Assembly: GCA_933207985.1 (NCBI GenBank)
Contig: OW240916.1
Coordinates: 130,917,442-130,981,441, forward strand
Length of the DNA stretch: 64,000 bases
Source of the DNA: Pelobates cultripes
Lineage: Eukaryota > Chordata > Amphibia > Anura > Pelobatidae
Direction of reading: 5' to 3'
This document shows, one piece after another, positions 1 through 12,974 of this stretch (position 1 is the first letter of the stretch; every line of letters begins with the position of its first letter). The notes beneath the pieces were generated by a model. That model was not told the DNA's origin. It was given only the letters and a program-made list of their open reading frames with translations, and did not search any database. A program made the translations under genes and the position numbers.

Positions 1-492
1 AATAAATAAAATTAGCAATGGGTCTCTTCTATTGGCATCGACCTTCTCCATTAGCCCCATGTTAATCCAGCTCTGTAAACAACTTGTGAAATATAACTCC
101 AAGCAAACTCTTCCAGGTTTGTTAGATCCTGATGAGAATTTTACATCTACGTCCACTTTATAAAGCAAGTCACCGTTTTAATGGGCACATAAAACGAATA
201 CTTAAAAATGACACTTGCGCTAATACAATCTTAAAATTATATATATTTATTTATATTTCATAAATCCCTGCATCTCATTAAAACTACCTGTCTTTGTAAT
301 AAGCTTTAGCCTAGAGATGTGCCCTCAGTGCTTTTCTGTGAGAAGCATTTGATTGGACATTGGCAATTACCAACATGGAAGTATGTCCAGGGAACATTCG
401 TTGCAGAGACCTGTACTGTAGCTTAATAAATATAGGTTTTTAGAGCCTTGGAAATAGTTGTAAATTAATTTTCCCCATAAATTATATGTTAA
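1..492. other. Non-coding flank, no gene seen
   Basis: AT-rich sequence without a convincing exon, RNA gene or repeat family that I recognise. It precedes the L1 insertion and may be intergenic sequence or a PLGRKT intron. I looked for a conserved start exon of PLGRKT here and did not find one. Confidence 0.4.
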
Positions 493-645
493 AACAATGT
501 ATGCTTGGGGCGGCGCCTGACTTCCGGCGCGAATGGCGGCTTTCTGAGAGAGCTCCAGAACCGGCAAATATCAGCACCCGTAACCGCTTAATCCACCCCC
601 ACTTGGTCACCCCAGCTGCTCCCCACGGTACTCACCCGAGCTGCA

Positions 646-1625
646 ATGGGAGGCGGCCGAAAATCGAAGCAGGTCGCGGAGGTAGCGCCGATTTTTCGGA
701 ACCGCAAAGATGGCGGCGCCACGCGGTCAGACAATGGCCGCGGCTATGATTCTGACTCAGCAGCCAGCGATACAAGCCGAGCAACCAACTCTACCCCTCT
801 AACAAAAGACGACCTCCAACACTTACTACACGAAATTAAAGCTAATATGACGGTGGAATTCGACAAACACCTTACACCCATCAAAGAGGGCCTAATTGAT
901 CTGACACACAGAACTACTGCCATAGAGGAACAGCTAGATCGGACAGCTATGTGCACGACAGTAAATGAAAATGCTATAGCCTCCCTCCAAGACCAGGTTC
1001 GTCAACTGGAAGAGGCCCAGGAGGACCTTAACAATCGATCCCGCCGCAATAATATTAGGATACGCGGGGTACCTGAAACGGTCGACATGGATGCACTGGG
1101 CCCAACACTGTGAGAGCTCTTTTGTGGCCTACTCCCAGAGGCCTCACCGGCGGAACTCCTGCTGGACAGAGCGCACAGGGCCCTGCGAACACCCCTGCCC
1201 AATGCCACCCAACCCAGGGACGTCATCATAAGAGTGCACTACTTCCACATTAAGGAGGCACTCATGCAAGCGGCCCGAAACACCCCACTGCAAATAGAAG
1301 GACACCAAGTTTCCTTCTATCAGGAGCTGGCCCCGAGCACCTTAAGAAAGAGAAGGGGCTACGGCCCCTCACCCAGGAACTCACAAGACAACACATCCGC
1401 TACTCATAGGGGCACCCTCAAGTACGGAAGAACAACCGCACTTACACCCTACATAACACCGCTGACATGTCCGACTTTGCTGAGAGCCTCGGCCTTGACC
1501 CTACAACCCTCACCGCTGACCCAACTCCCAGAAGAAACGAAAGAGGCCCTCCATCCAGGAATGCACCACCACCTGCCAGTATACGCCAGATACCCAACAG
1601 TCCGCGCCCCAGGGCCGAAAACTGA
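646..1625 (+). pseudogene. L1 ORF1 (RNA-binding chaperone), disrupted
   Basis: ORF1p of L1 elements coats its own RNA as a trimer. The start is MGGGRKSKQ. A predicted coiled coil spans roughly residues 60-125, followed by the RRM signature NRSRRNNIRIRGVPET near residue 135 and a C-terminal domain with DRAHRALR and LAPSTLRKRR. Lesions are visible: an in-frame TGA at 1111-1113, a frameshift near 1355 that moves the reading to another frame, and a TAG at 1407-1409. The shifted frame continues through DMSDFAESLG, which matches copy 2, and ends at 1623-1625. The order and motifs match the intact ORF1 at 27443-28471, so identity is firm and function is lost. Confidence 0.9.
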
Positions 1626-2986
1626 ACGACACGACGACCACCCACCACCCTACATACCAACAGAAGACCGACGAAAGAACCAACACAGACTGCCCACAAA
1701 AGAACTCTGACTACTCATGCTGCAGCCCACTACACACCCAGACTCATCGATCCGACTACAACTGGCACCGAAGACCACCGACCTCTCCACATCCTAATGC
1801 TGGACTTGATACCGATACAACCGCTGATGACCCCAAGCTCCAGATAAGATTTGCTTAACACACTTTCTCCTTGACTTATACGTTATATGTTCTGTATTTA
1901 TGTATTATGCTTAACTGTTTAACACTCCTAGTTTGACCTGATAGAGCCCATGACACGGATAGCAGGACCCAGTACACCATTCGGCGTAAGCCACTATACT
2001 CGGGGGATGGTACCGCACTCGGTGCAAACCACAAGGGTCACCCCGAACCTGCACATCATATACGCACCCTGGCTACCACAGCAAGTGACATGGGGACAGG
2101 CCTAGCCTATGTTAGTACCGGCATGCCCCCCCAGCCCCAGACGATAAATGTGGTGCTTACCTAATCACAGACCATGCCCAGGGATACAATCAAGACCAAC
2201 TGGGGCCTCCCTGAACCACACGCTCGCCCACCTGACCCTACAGTAAGACACCTGGCCTACATAAGGCCCCTGAGCAACCCTAAAGGAAGGCCTATGAACC
2301 CCTAATGATAAGACCCCAAAGTTGAAGGAATAAACGTGACTAGGTTAAGGTTGAAGTTAAGCTGTTGTGTTACAATGTAAAATTGCTGATGTTTGGTTTT
2401 CAGCCACAAGCCATACCCCGTCTCACAGGCTCACGGAAGCCTCATACAGCAAACGGCATTCTACCGACCACTCAAGACTGGACGATGACAAAACCCCCTT
2501 ACCACTAAACCGCAACTGGACCCACCAGAAAGCCAGACTAACAACTCACGAGACCACAAGGTATGACCTTACCACCGCACGACACGATACACAGTGAACA
2601 TATCACACAGAAATACCAACAATAAGACGATGACTACCCATAGAATGTGTAGAACCTCGGATACCTACTGAAAACTGCCTACGGACAGCTCTGACCGGAC
2701 AGTCGCCAACCCCTGACACAAATCCACCCAATCTCTCAGGAAAACCCACGGAGCGGTCGGACGCTTCGCCCCACAACCTACTGGCCCTTGGATAAGCCCA
2801 GTAGCACACTTCCCCCCCCTCCCCCTTCACTACCTTCCCCCCGACTAATTTCCCATTTCCCTACTCCCCCTACCCAGCCTCCCCGCCCTCCCCCCCTCCC
2901 CTCGCGGACCGCGGCCACCCAGACGCGCAACCCCGGCTAACCCACCACCGCGCACCCGAAGGGAACACCACACCACCACAGGCGCC
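1626..2986 (+). other. L1 copy 1 inter-ORF spacer
   Basis: A C- and A-rich stretch between ORF1 and ORF2. Human L1 has only a few tens of bases here, while both copies in this window have 1.3-1.6 kb. I see no convincing third reading frame. The end, before 2987, is a run of C/T-rich sequence. Confidence 0.6.
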
Positions 2987-5900
2987 ATGCCAACATCCAT
3001 ACGCTGCATCTCTATCAACGCCAAAGGACTTAACTCCCCCAACAAAAGACACGGCATTCTCCGCTGGGCACACAAACAACAAGCTGACATAATCCTCATA
3101 CAAGAAACCCACTTCACAACCCACTGCGTATTCCCACTCACAAATAGATACTACACACAAAGCTTTCACGCCCCGGACACCAAAACTAAAGGCGTAGCAA
3201 TCCTCCTGAGAGCAAATAGTCCCCTTACAGACATTACCTGCTCTAAAGACCCACAGGGCAGATACGTCACAATAAAGGGAAAAATAGGCACAACACAGTA
3301 CGCCTTCTCATCGATATACGCACCCACGACACCAGATACCTCCTTCTGGTAACAACTAGCAACCCACCTCAATACTTACTCAACCACATGACTTATAGTA
3401 GGCGGGGATTGTAACACAGCTCACACTCCTGCCATTGACAGGACCTCACTCACTACCACGCGAACACGTCCATACCAAAATGACGCACTCTTCGCCCAAT
3501 TTCTAGCCTCACAAAAACTGATAGACATCTGGAGGGCACAACACCCTACCACCAAAGACTACACCTTCTACTCCCATCCACACGGAACCTACTCGCACAT
3601 CGACCATTTCCTCGTATCCCCAAACTTGGTGCCCCAAATCACCAAGTCAGAGATCGGACCAATCTCTTGGTCCGACCATGCCGAAATAGCAATCACTCTA
3701 CACCTGCCAACCTTCCACACACATTGGTCATGATGACTGAACCCAATCCTCCTTCACGATAAACTGATCAAAGACAAGATAGCTACGGCAATCAAAGACT
3801 ACTTCGAACTAAACTCGCCCACAACCACCTCTCCCATGACCCTATGGGCTGCTCATAAAGCAGTAATCAGAGGCATATTCATCAGCCTAGCCACCCACAA
3901 AAAAAACCAAGCACAGCGACAAATACTTGAAACAATGACGGAACTCCGCCGTCTAGAGACCGACCACAAAAAGGATCCCAACCCGACCACCCTGACCAAA
4001 CTCATAGCAGCTAGAAACCTCCCTAAAACCCTCACTCAAGCAGACACAGCCAAAGCCCTAATGTGGCTCAAACAAAAATATTACGAAAAGGGAAACAAAG
4101 CCGATACCATGCTCGCACGCAGACTTAAAAAACGTACTGAGGCTAAACGAATCACATCAATATGCACAAACACTGCCCAGCTAGCATAGGCAAAATTTTC
4201 CAGGACAATTACACGGACCTCTATAACCATGACCACCGATCCCAAGACACCAGACTAACACTGCCCGCGTGTATAGAAACATTCCTAAAAGACGCAACAC
4301 TGCCCACCCTCACCCAAGAGGCCCAAGCGGTACTAAGCCAAGAGGTCACGATAGAAGAAATGGCGCTGGCAGTGGGACCCCTCAAACCAAATAAAAGCCC
4401 AGGGCCGGATGGCTACACAGCCCTATACTATAAGGAGTTTGGCCCACTGCTCCTCACGCACCTATGCAAGGTCTTTAGCGCAGCACTCAAGGGGGAGAAT
4501 CTTCCACCAGAAATGACTGGGACGAATATCTGCCTCCTCCCCAAACTGGGAAAAGACCATTCGGAACCCGCACACTACAGGCCAATCTCCCTCCTCAATG
4601 TGGATCTTAAAATCATGACCAAAATCATGGCTAACCGACTAAACCCATACCTAAAATCCCTCATACACCCAGATCAAGTGGGATTCATTCCACACAGGCA
4701 GGCAGCAGACAATACCCGGAGAGCCATAGACCTCATCTGGCTGGCTACTCATAGAAAGATCCCAACAGCGATCATCTCTCTAGACGCGGAAAAAGCGTTT
4801 GATCGCCTGCTCTGGCCGTTCCTTCACCACACGCTAACACACATAGGGATGCCACCCGAATTCACCTCATTCCTATGTGCCATTTATCACGCCTCCCAGG
4901 GCGCACTCCTGCTACCCAACATCCCCCCACCATGATTCCCCATCTCAAATGGCACGAGACAGGGATGCCCTTTGTCCCCCTTGCTATTCGCCATTTCACT
5001 GGAACCCTTACTACAAGCGGTGCGCACCAGCCGGGAGATAGAGGGACTAACGATCAGAGGAGAAATCTTTAAAATCTCAGCTTACGCAGACGACATCCTG
5101 TTAACCCTAACAAGACCAGAAAGATCCATAAACTCCCTCCTAACTATCATCCAAGAATACTCAGACTTGTCGGGGTACAAGATCAACCTGACTAAATCGG
5201 AACTCCTCCCGATACAAATAGACCCCCCAAGCTTAGCCATAATCAAACAAATGTGCCCAATGAGGATTTGCCACACAACGATGACGTACCTCGGGATCCA
5301 ACTCCCAACGGACGTCACTACCCTATACGAAACAAACTACACTCCCCTGCTACGAAAGGCCCACTTAGACCTCATCAAATGGAGACCCCTAGGAGTCTCA
5401 TGGATGGGGCGCATCGCCACAATTAAAATGAATTTACTCCCCAGATTCCTATACCTCTATCAAACCCTCCCTATACCGATCCGTAAACAAGACTTCAAGG
5501 CACTGCAATCAGCCATAGACACATTTATTTGGAATGGACACAAACCCAGAGTACGCCGAAACACACTATACATACCCAAGAAACATGGGGGACTGGGACT
5601 ACCACACTTCACACACTACCACACGGCAGCACACCTAACGCAGATACAACACTGGCACGTCCCACCAGGGGAAAAAAGATGGGTGGACTTGGAACACATT
5701 ATCTTTGGTCGGGACCACCCGTCCCTGTACATGTGGGTACCCAAACCACACAGACCCCTATCCCTATCCCCTCCCACCACACCCTCAATCACCAATGCAC
5801 TCGATACATGGGACAAAATGAGGCACAAATTCGAACTGTCATCGTTCCTATCTCCCATGACCCCCATTTGGAGGAACAAGCTGTTCCCACCGGGACTCGC

Positions 5901-6772
5901 CCCCAAACATTTCGCCCACTTTGAACACAGGGACATTTCCCGTCTAGGGCATTTATACCAAGACGATGACATTATAAAATTCACAGATATCAGACTCATC
6001 TTCACTCACATCATTCAATCACTTTCGATTCATACAATTGCGCAGCTTCGCAGCGACCCCAATCATAAAACAAGCCGGCACGGCTCAACTCATTCGCTTT
6101 GAAAGAGACTGCATTATGCACCCCAACAGACAAGGACAAATTTCCGACATATACGCAACCTTGGCGACCCACCACACACAACTGTCTCTCCCATACATAG
6201 CGGCATGGGAGGCAGACCTCGGGCCCCCAGACAAAGCAACAGACTGGTCAGACATCTGGGAGGCAAAGGCCTCCATCTCCATCTGCGTCACACACACTGA
6301 GCAAGCCTATAAAATGCTATTTCGCTGGTACCTCACCCCCCAACGCCTGGCCATCATGCACCAAATACCAACCAACACCTGCTGGAAACAATGCGGAGAG
6401 ACGGGAACGTTCCTCCACTGTTGGTGGACATGCCCGAAGCTCCAACCACTTTGGCAAGACACCACACGACTAATCTCTAAACTTATAGACAAACCTTGTC
6501 CCTCAGACCCTTGGATGCTCCTACTCTCCAAGCCAATAGACCAATACACTAGAGCCGAAAATAAGCTATCCGCCCGCATAGCCCTAGCAACACGTAGAGC
6601 CATAGCAGAAGTCTGGTCAACAAACCGCATACCGACACAAGAAACAATTACCAAGAAGATAATAGATGGCATGCAAATGGATAAGCTCACAGCACAACTA
6701 CACGACTCGCCCAAAAAGTTCCACAAAATATGGGACCCATGGCTGGAGGGAGACACAACCATCCCGTGGTAG
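2987..6772 (+). pseudogene. L1 ORF2 (endonuclease-reverse transcriptase), disrupted
   Basis: ORF2p nicks DNA with an APE-type endonuclease and copies its RNA. Visible pieces: the endonuclease start with SINAKGLNSP and QETHF, the GGDCN and SDH blocks in later fragments, the RT blocks SPGPDGYTALYYKEF, PDQVGFIP, DAEKAFDRL, GTRQGCPLSPLLF and YADDILLTLT, and a C-terminal zinc knuckle CWKQCGETGTFLHCWWTCP. Lesions: TAA at 3350-3352, further stops before 3836, a frame change near 4180, TGA at 4933-4935 and a frameshift near 6020-6040. The final TAG is at 6770-6772. Order and length match the intact ORF2 of copy 2, so this is an inactive relic. Confidence 0.92.
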
Positions 6773-7293
6773 CACTACAGGATACTAACCGCCCTCCCAG
6801 CATATAGACCCCCTAATAGATAACACCACCCACCTTCAAACAAGTACAAACTTCACCTGACCACATCGACCCAAACACCAACCTATGACCCCCGAGAGGG
6901 GTCCGCGCGCGAGGTGGCTCGCTGACCGCGACACTTACCCCCCCCCTCCCCAATGCCCATACCGCCCTATTCCACGACCCTTACCCTGACCCGCACCTCG
7001 ACTCGGACAACTCCACACCTACACATAGCGAGACAGGACACACCAAGATTCGAAGAATGACAAAACCCATCACTTAAGAATGCAAAAATAACAGGGAAAT
7101 TAAACAAGTGTTCAATGAAGCAACAAGGTTGATGCGAATGTACGCTACCTCCAATGTGCAACAGTACCCTGCGTTGGTACCGACATTTACCTTAAAAGTA
7201 ATGTTAGTAATGTTACCCCACTCCCCTCCCTCCAGATTTAAGGCAAAAACCTACAAATAAAGAATAAAAAAAAAAAACAACAATGTATGCTTG

Positions 7294-9108
7294 AACATCA
7301 ATTTTCCTGTTTAGATATGTGTGGCTACATACCCAAATATACTTCTCTTATGTCTTCACAACTATTGTTTTTTTTTTTAAACATAAATACCGTACATAAG
7401 CTGAAAAGACTTGTGCCCATCAAGTTCAGCCATTCTCATATGTTTGTTTTTTTCCATTCAGTTCTGTCTACTTAGGTGCTTAGTCTTTTATCTGTTCACT
7501 TTTATTACAAAACTAAAATAGTAATCAAACTATATATATATATTTTTTTTTAATATAATTCTTTTTTTTGTGTGTGCAGCGATTAATTCATAAGCTCTTT
7601 ATAACATGTCAACAGAGGTACATAAAAGAGAAATGACAAGGATGTACTGGAACATGTTGCTAGAACTGCACATCAAACTATTTATTTTAGTAGTGCACGT
7701 GTAAGCACAACATCTTTGAGTGGGCAAGGGTAATTTTAAATACATTCTCAAGTTAATGTCCCTGCTTTGAGATGTAAAAATGTTAGTTCAAATTACAGAG
7801 CATTTTAGTATTCCACTGGCCCCAATATTCTGAAGTTTAATTTGTGTTCTCCAAGTTCCATGTAATGAAGTATACTTAAACACATTTGTTGTTGTTGTTT
7901 CAGTGAATATGAACTTATCCGCTAATAAGAGTTTTAAAGAACTCATTAGCCTCCTCTTTGTCACCTCATTTTCTAGTCAGGGTATCCTGCAAGTGTTTCC
8001 AAGTTGGGCCAGAAACATTCTGATTTATTCAGTGTAATTTGTTTTGTACCACCTTGGGACATAATTCATCTTTTGACAAAGCCTCTAAAAACCACAGAGT
8101 GGGTAATTATTATTGTGAGTATGCACACTGTGATCATAACAAGAGATAAACAAGAAGTAATTATGTTAATATAGTATTAAGTGGTCATTGGGCGATAATA
8201 TATTCTAGTTGAGATTTTATGTAGAGTACAGATTTTTTTGAATGGAGGACATCAAATATATTTTGACAGGAGATTGTGCCATTTAAATTGAAAGTGGCCT
8301 CTAGGATTAATGACGAATACAAACCCTACTTCTTCTTACAGTGCAATTATATTTAATGATATGTTTGGTTGTTGTTAATTATGTGGTTATGTAGAAATAA
8401 CTGGAAATAAATCAGTCTGATCTAAGGGCTTATTAGTGAAAAATATATTTAGTTGTTTTAATGAGACATAGTTTAAACAGGTCACAAAAGTATTGTTTAT
8501 GGATGTCAAGCATTGCATTCATAGGAAAATGAATATTATTTCTTTATATTTGTAAGTTTGTGCTTATTTCTGTTAGGTGTTTTGAGAGCAGCAAGTTATT
8601 TTAACGGTGTTTTGTAATGCAATCATGTATTTTTGTGAGTGCATATATAGGACTTGCTCAAAAAGTTGATAAAGTTGATAGAAAAATGTCCACGTTTGGA
8701 GCTTTTGTAAGGCTATATGTCCTGTTTTGTGACTATTCGTTTACTGAATGTCAGTGACTTGTTGGTCTTCTGGTTTATCTATCTGCACGTGAACACATTT
8801 TTCAAAATGGTTACTCCAAGCACCATGACCTTTATAGTATTTTGAAGAATGTATGGTATCTGGAGTCTGCATGTGCAGCATTTTGCTATGAAACACTTCA
8901 CATAGAGAGATTAACTGCTAAGTTGCCAGAGATGAAACTACACCTCAGGCAGCGTCACTTAGGTGTCATCAGTCAGATGGAACTAGAGTAAATTCTGTTA
9001 ATATTCCTATGTACGGAAATGCAATCAATGGCTGAGAGTGGTCAACTGACACTATCAGCCAATACATGGCCAGCACGATCGGAATCCAGCTCTGGAAAAT
9101 CCGGATGC
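7294..9108. other. AT-rich non-coding DNA with one LINE tail
   Basis: No exon-like segment is visible. It holds a CR1-type 3'-end fragment (about 7386-7452). From about 8930 it includes sequence with TTAA-element-like wording (ACACCTCAGGCAGCGTCAC, GGCTGAGAGTGG) that continues after the L1 insertion at 11036. Confidence 0.5.
7386..7452 (-). repeat. CR1-type LINE 3'-end fragment
   Basis: The stretch ATAAGCTGAAAAGACTTGTG followed by CCCATCAAGTTCAGCC matches, with few differences, the 3' terminus of the longer CR1 copy at 19256-19340. It is a short, severely 5'-truncated insertion. Confidence 0.7.
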
Positions 9109-9125
9109 ATGACACAGCCAGCTTT

Positions 9126-11018
9126 TTATTATTTATTTTTTTATTTTATTTTTCCAAAAAGATTTTTGGTTATTTTAACATAGTCAAATACAGACGTTAC
9201 ATACAATACCTCAGTAAGCATTACAGATGTTCACATAAATATATTCCGTTAAAAACAGATATCTATAAAAAGAAAACATTTCACGTACACAATAGTTTAT
9301 ATACTTTTTAAATACCTGCAGCTAGTAATCCATATCTGGAATGAGCCACTTTGGGGTTACATTGTCTATATATTCCATATATAAGAAAATTGAGGTATCG
9401 CCACACTACATTCACACTATAAACAGGTACGCTCCCGAGGAACCAGCATTATATTGACCATTTGTACCTATTACTTTCAAATAAATGTTTATATCGCTAG
9501 TTTCTCTCCGGAGTCAAACACTCACTGCGGTGGCAGCTCAGAGCTACTTTATTATAAGCCTTCATTACAAGCCAGAAACCTGTCCACTATATTTTCCCAC
9601 CTACTAGTTTTACTCAGACCCACAGAGTTTCCTTGAATTATTCCAGTTTCCATTTTCCATTGATATATTATTTGTTTTTTAATTTCGACCCACTCTAGGG
9701 CTTTATTGCTTTTCCAGTGCCTAGCTAGGACTGTTTTGGCTGCCATTAAAATGTGAATTATTAACATACTTTTTTCGTTAGGCATAAGAGGCCAACCCTG
9801 ATGTAACAAAAAACTCTGTGGTGTATAAGGTATATATATCTGGCAGGTATTATAAATTTGTTGATAGATATTCTTCCATGTATTATTTAAGAATTTACAT
9901 TGCCACCATATATGGAGATAATCTCCTTTCCCATCGTTACATCTCCAACAGGCTTGATTCTGATCTTTATAGATTTTTGCCAGTTTTTCTGGGACCAAAT
10001 ACCACCAATTGAGTTTATAAAAATTCTCTACTATATTCAGACAATGTACCGATTTATTTACCTTAACTAGCGCAGTTATCATGTCTTGCTCAGTAATTTC
10101 AACATGTAGGTCTTTGTCCCACTTATTCTTAGATTTCCAGACATAAGGTTTCTTAGAATCCTTTAAAAACTCATAGCATCTAGTAATTTGGCCTTTTTTT
10201 CCCTGATTTTCCAGAATCTTTTTAAGATTACTTGAGATTTTATTAAGATGGAAATCCAAGAATTTCACCAAAAAAAACTTAATTCTTAGATATGTAAATA
10301 TCTCATTGTTATCAATCCCAAACTCTGATTGTAGCTGATTGAATGGCTTAATTTCCTTTCTCTCAATAATCTCTTGAATATTCTTAATTCCCTTCTGTGC
10401 CCATCCACTAATATTCAGATCCTCAATATTCCCCTTAATCACAGCTATGGGTAAAAATGGAAACAATCTATATTCTATTTTACAGTCTTTCTTGATTTTA
10501 TTCCAGTATCCCAAAATATTAGAAGAAATAATCGAGTTTCTTGAGCATACTTGTTTATTCCTATTTTTCTCCTTTCTTACTGCCCAAAACAGAACATTCA
10601 GATTTTCAGTCTCTACTAATGATTGTTCTATTTGATACCAAGCTAGATCTTTTTGATCTTCGCTTATAGTATTAAGAACATGAGCCAACATACAGGCATT
10701 ATGATATTCTATTATATTTGGTGCAGCAAGACCTCCATCTTTTTTTTTCTTAGATAACTGATGTAAACTTATTCTGGGTTTTTTCCCCTTCCAGATAAAT
10801 TTAGAAAAAGCTGACCGTATCATATTTAACCAAGGAGTTGGAACTTGTATTGGTAACATTCTAAAAAGATAGTTCCATTTGGGCAAAATATAAGAGCGGA
10901 TAGTATTTATACGTCCTATCCATGAAATCTCCCTACTAGCCCATTCTTTTAGAATCTTATTTGTATATTTTATAAGGGGGAGAAAGTTAACCTCCATAAC
11001 TTTTTTATGTTTCTTGGA
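9126..11018 (-). mobile_element. 5'-truncated L1-type LINE insertion
   Basis: Flanked by a perfect 17-bp duplication, ATGACACAGCCAGCTTT, at 9109-9125 and 11019-11035. The element's A-rich 3' tail appears as a T-rich run at 9126-9160. The 5' end is cut inside ORF2. It interrupts an older repeat whose halves are at about 8930-9125 and 11036 onward. The clean duplication and long open frame suggest a fairly young insertion. It belongs to a different L1-like family from the copies at 508 and 27274. Confidence 0.93.
9552..10997 (-). pseudogene. C-terminal half of L1 ORF2, open but truncated
   Basis: An uninterrupted frame of 481 codons from its first ATG, open for seven more codons up to the truncation point at 11018. 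It covers the RT thumb and C-terminal region: SWIGRINTIRSYILPKWNYL, FIWKGKKPRI, then a zinc knuckle CWRCNDGKGDYLHIWWQC (C-x2-C-x8-H-x4-C) near residue 375. The endonuclease and the RT catalytic aspartates are absent, so it cannot retrotranspose. Whether it is translated is unknown. Confidence 0.88.
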
Positions 11019-11035
11019 ATGACACAGCCAGCTTT

Positions 11036-11995
11036 AAATGAGACCAGGTTGCTAGGTTAGAGGGCAAAACATTACAAAACAGTTTGTCCCATTACTGAGA
11101 AAGGAGGTGAGGGTACTCCTATCATTACCACTACAGCGGCTGCTTGGAGTTACCCTGTAAATGCCAACATGGTTTGTAACTGAGTTACTGTACTCCAGTT
11201 GAGTACATCCATTAGGACAACTTCCTTGCTGCTAGCAGGGGATTCCTGGAACACTTCAGACCCAGTAACCGAGGCTGCACTGATTCCTCTACCCTACATA
11301 GGGCAACCGTGGTTCTAGTTCCCTGCAGTGGTTATAGCTCTGGAGCCCCTTACTCTTGTAAAGCAATGATTATAGCTTTTCCCCACCCTTTAGTCGAGAC
11401 TGAATGTAGGGGAGTAGAATGCAACTTTATTGTACACAACACAGGAATTTATACACAGAGATGTGGCTTCCCACACCAGGGGGTCCTACATGCAATGCAG
11501 TGAACTTTCCTATAGTTCCACCCTGACGACGCTCTGTCTTGATTGAAACATCCCCAGCTAACCAGATAGACTCCTAGATGTACAAAATGTCTCCCAAAAC
11601 CCCCCTTTCCCTAGACGCCACCTCCACATGTTATATGTCCCTTTATAGCTCTTCGCCAAGCTCCCTTCTTGTCCAAAAAGCGCCCTGATCTGAGAATCCG
11701 CACCCAAGTTTCAGCCTGCTAAAGTTTTCTCCGATCCTGCTCAGAGTTGTTGAGTGCTCTTACTGTCCAAAAAGTGCCCTGATTGGTGGTCAGAGCACCG
11801 ATGGATACCCAATCAAACATTCACCTGATCGCGGCTCAGTCCCGATACGGCCAACAGTTCCAGAGCATTTCCGGAAAGGCACTCTATGTGCAGGATGGGT
11901 CCAGGCGATCCCCAGAGGTCATACCATGCAGGGGTCTCCATAACCCTTTTTATAGTGATACCAGCCATTTTTAGTCCTATATGTCCATGTGGCAT
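11036..11995 (-). repeat. LTR-like repeat, minus orientation, ends unresolved
   Basis: On the minus strand a TATA-like CACTATAAAAAGG lies near 11957-11945 and ACAATAAAGTTGC, a polyadenylation signal, near 11436-11424, an arrangement typical of an LTR. I could not find clean TG/CA ends or a target duplication. The first 100-150 bp probably belong to the older repeat split by the L1 at 9126-11018. Confidence 0.38.
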
Positions 11996-12043
11996 TGCGG
12001 TTCTGTGACCACTTTTATGATATATGTGTGTATGTGTCTATAC

Positions 12044-12054
12044 ATATATGTTTC

Positions 12055-12107
<53 letters not shown>

Positions 12108-12135
12108 CTGTGTGTGTGTATTTATTTATTTATTT
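12044..12135. repeat. (TG)n(TA)n microsatellite
   Basis: Alternating TG and TA runs followed by ATTT repeats. The open frames across it are low-complexity artefacts. Confidence 0.9.
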
Positions 12136-12558
12136 TGTGTATTTTTCTCTTTATTGTATGCTTACCCTGCTTTGTGCACTAACCATCATTAGAGAAATAA
12201 ATCAGATGAACAAAAGCACATTATCCATATTTGTTTCTCTTAATCTTTTTCACAAGGCTGCATCATATATATGTGTGTGTCTGACAAAGTAGCATGATGT
12301 ATACTGGGGAACATCTGTGTGAAAATAACCATTAAGATTTATGACTTTATTATAACACAGATGCCAAAATTATTATTTTTTTTGTCTCTCGAAATTCAAA
12401 AAGTTATAAAATAAAAATATAAAAAGATACAAATTAAATTGTATATTGATAGGTGATGAATCTGGCTAATAATTGTTCAATCTTGTCCAGGTACTGCAAT
12501 AACATTGTTTTCACTAACTAAGTTTGTCTTATATTGTTTGGTGTTTTTTCCCTTTTAG

Positions 12559-12689
12559 TTGGAGAGACAGATCCAAATGCAGAATCAGATGCGGGAACGG
12601 CAGATGGCCATGCAGATTGCCGGGAGTCGGGAATTCCTTAAATACTACGGGACATTCTTCACCTTGGCTGCTGTTGGATTAACTGCAGG
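12559..12689 (+). CDS. PLGRKT: PLGRKT, internal coding exon
   Basis: PLGRKT is a small plasma-membrane protein that tethers plasminogen and promotes its activation. This exon encodes LERQIQMQNQMRERQMAMQ and continues through SREFLKYYGTFFTLAA to LTAG, covering the charged amphipathic helix and most of the first membrane segment. It starts after a strong pyrimidine tract and AG at 12557-12558 (phase 0) and ends before GTTTGT at 12690 (phase 2). Joining to 14241 restores Gly-Ala in frame. At codon 22 of the exon a Gly (GGG, 12622-12624) stands where I recall Trp in mammals. The upstream exon with the start codon is not visible in the window. Confidence 0.93.
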
Positions 12690-12974
12690 GTTTGTAGTCT
12701 AGTTGAAGAATAAATTGCATGCGTACTCCAGAAAAGCATCAAATAAACTTAGGGAGTTATTGCATTAACATTGGAGGGAATTCATGAATCCCTTAAGCAA
12801 TTTCTCTTCAAAAAACTAAATTCCTCTGAAGTTCACTTTATTTGCGGTCAAATTAATTAAAAGTACAATGAGCCAAATGAGTCCCGCTATTTTCAAATGG
12901 ATCTAATTGCTGCAGTGAGATCTTTTAAAAGTAGCTCAGACAAATTACAGCTGAATATTTCTTGATACAAGAAA

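Larger units (their letters stand above)
508..7278 (+). mobile_element. Full-length L1/Tx1-type LINE, copy 1, decayed
   Basis: This non-LTR retrotransposon of about 6.8 kb is bounded by a 15-bp target-site duplication, AACAATGTATGCTTG, at 493-507 and 7279-7293. It starts with a GC-rich 5' UTR (508-645), then ORF1 (646-1625), a 1.36-kb C/A-rich spacer, ORF2 (2987-6772), a 0.5-kb 3' UTR, and an A-rich tail after AATAAAG. Both ORFs are broken, so it is a dead copy. A second, intact copy of a related family sits at 27274-34798. The duplication and A tail fit target-primed reverse transcription. Confidence 0.93.

Noticed and set aside
11981..12292. Open frames across the TG/TA run (also 37948-38366 and 46284-46577)
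   Set aside because: Low-complexity translations of microsatellites, with no start context or family resemblance.
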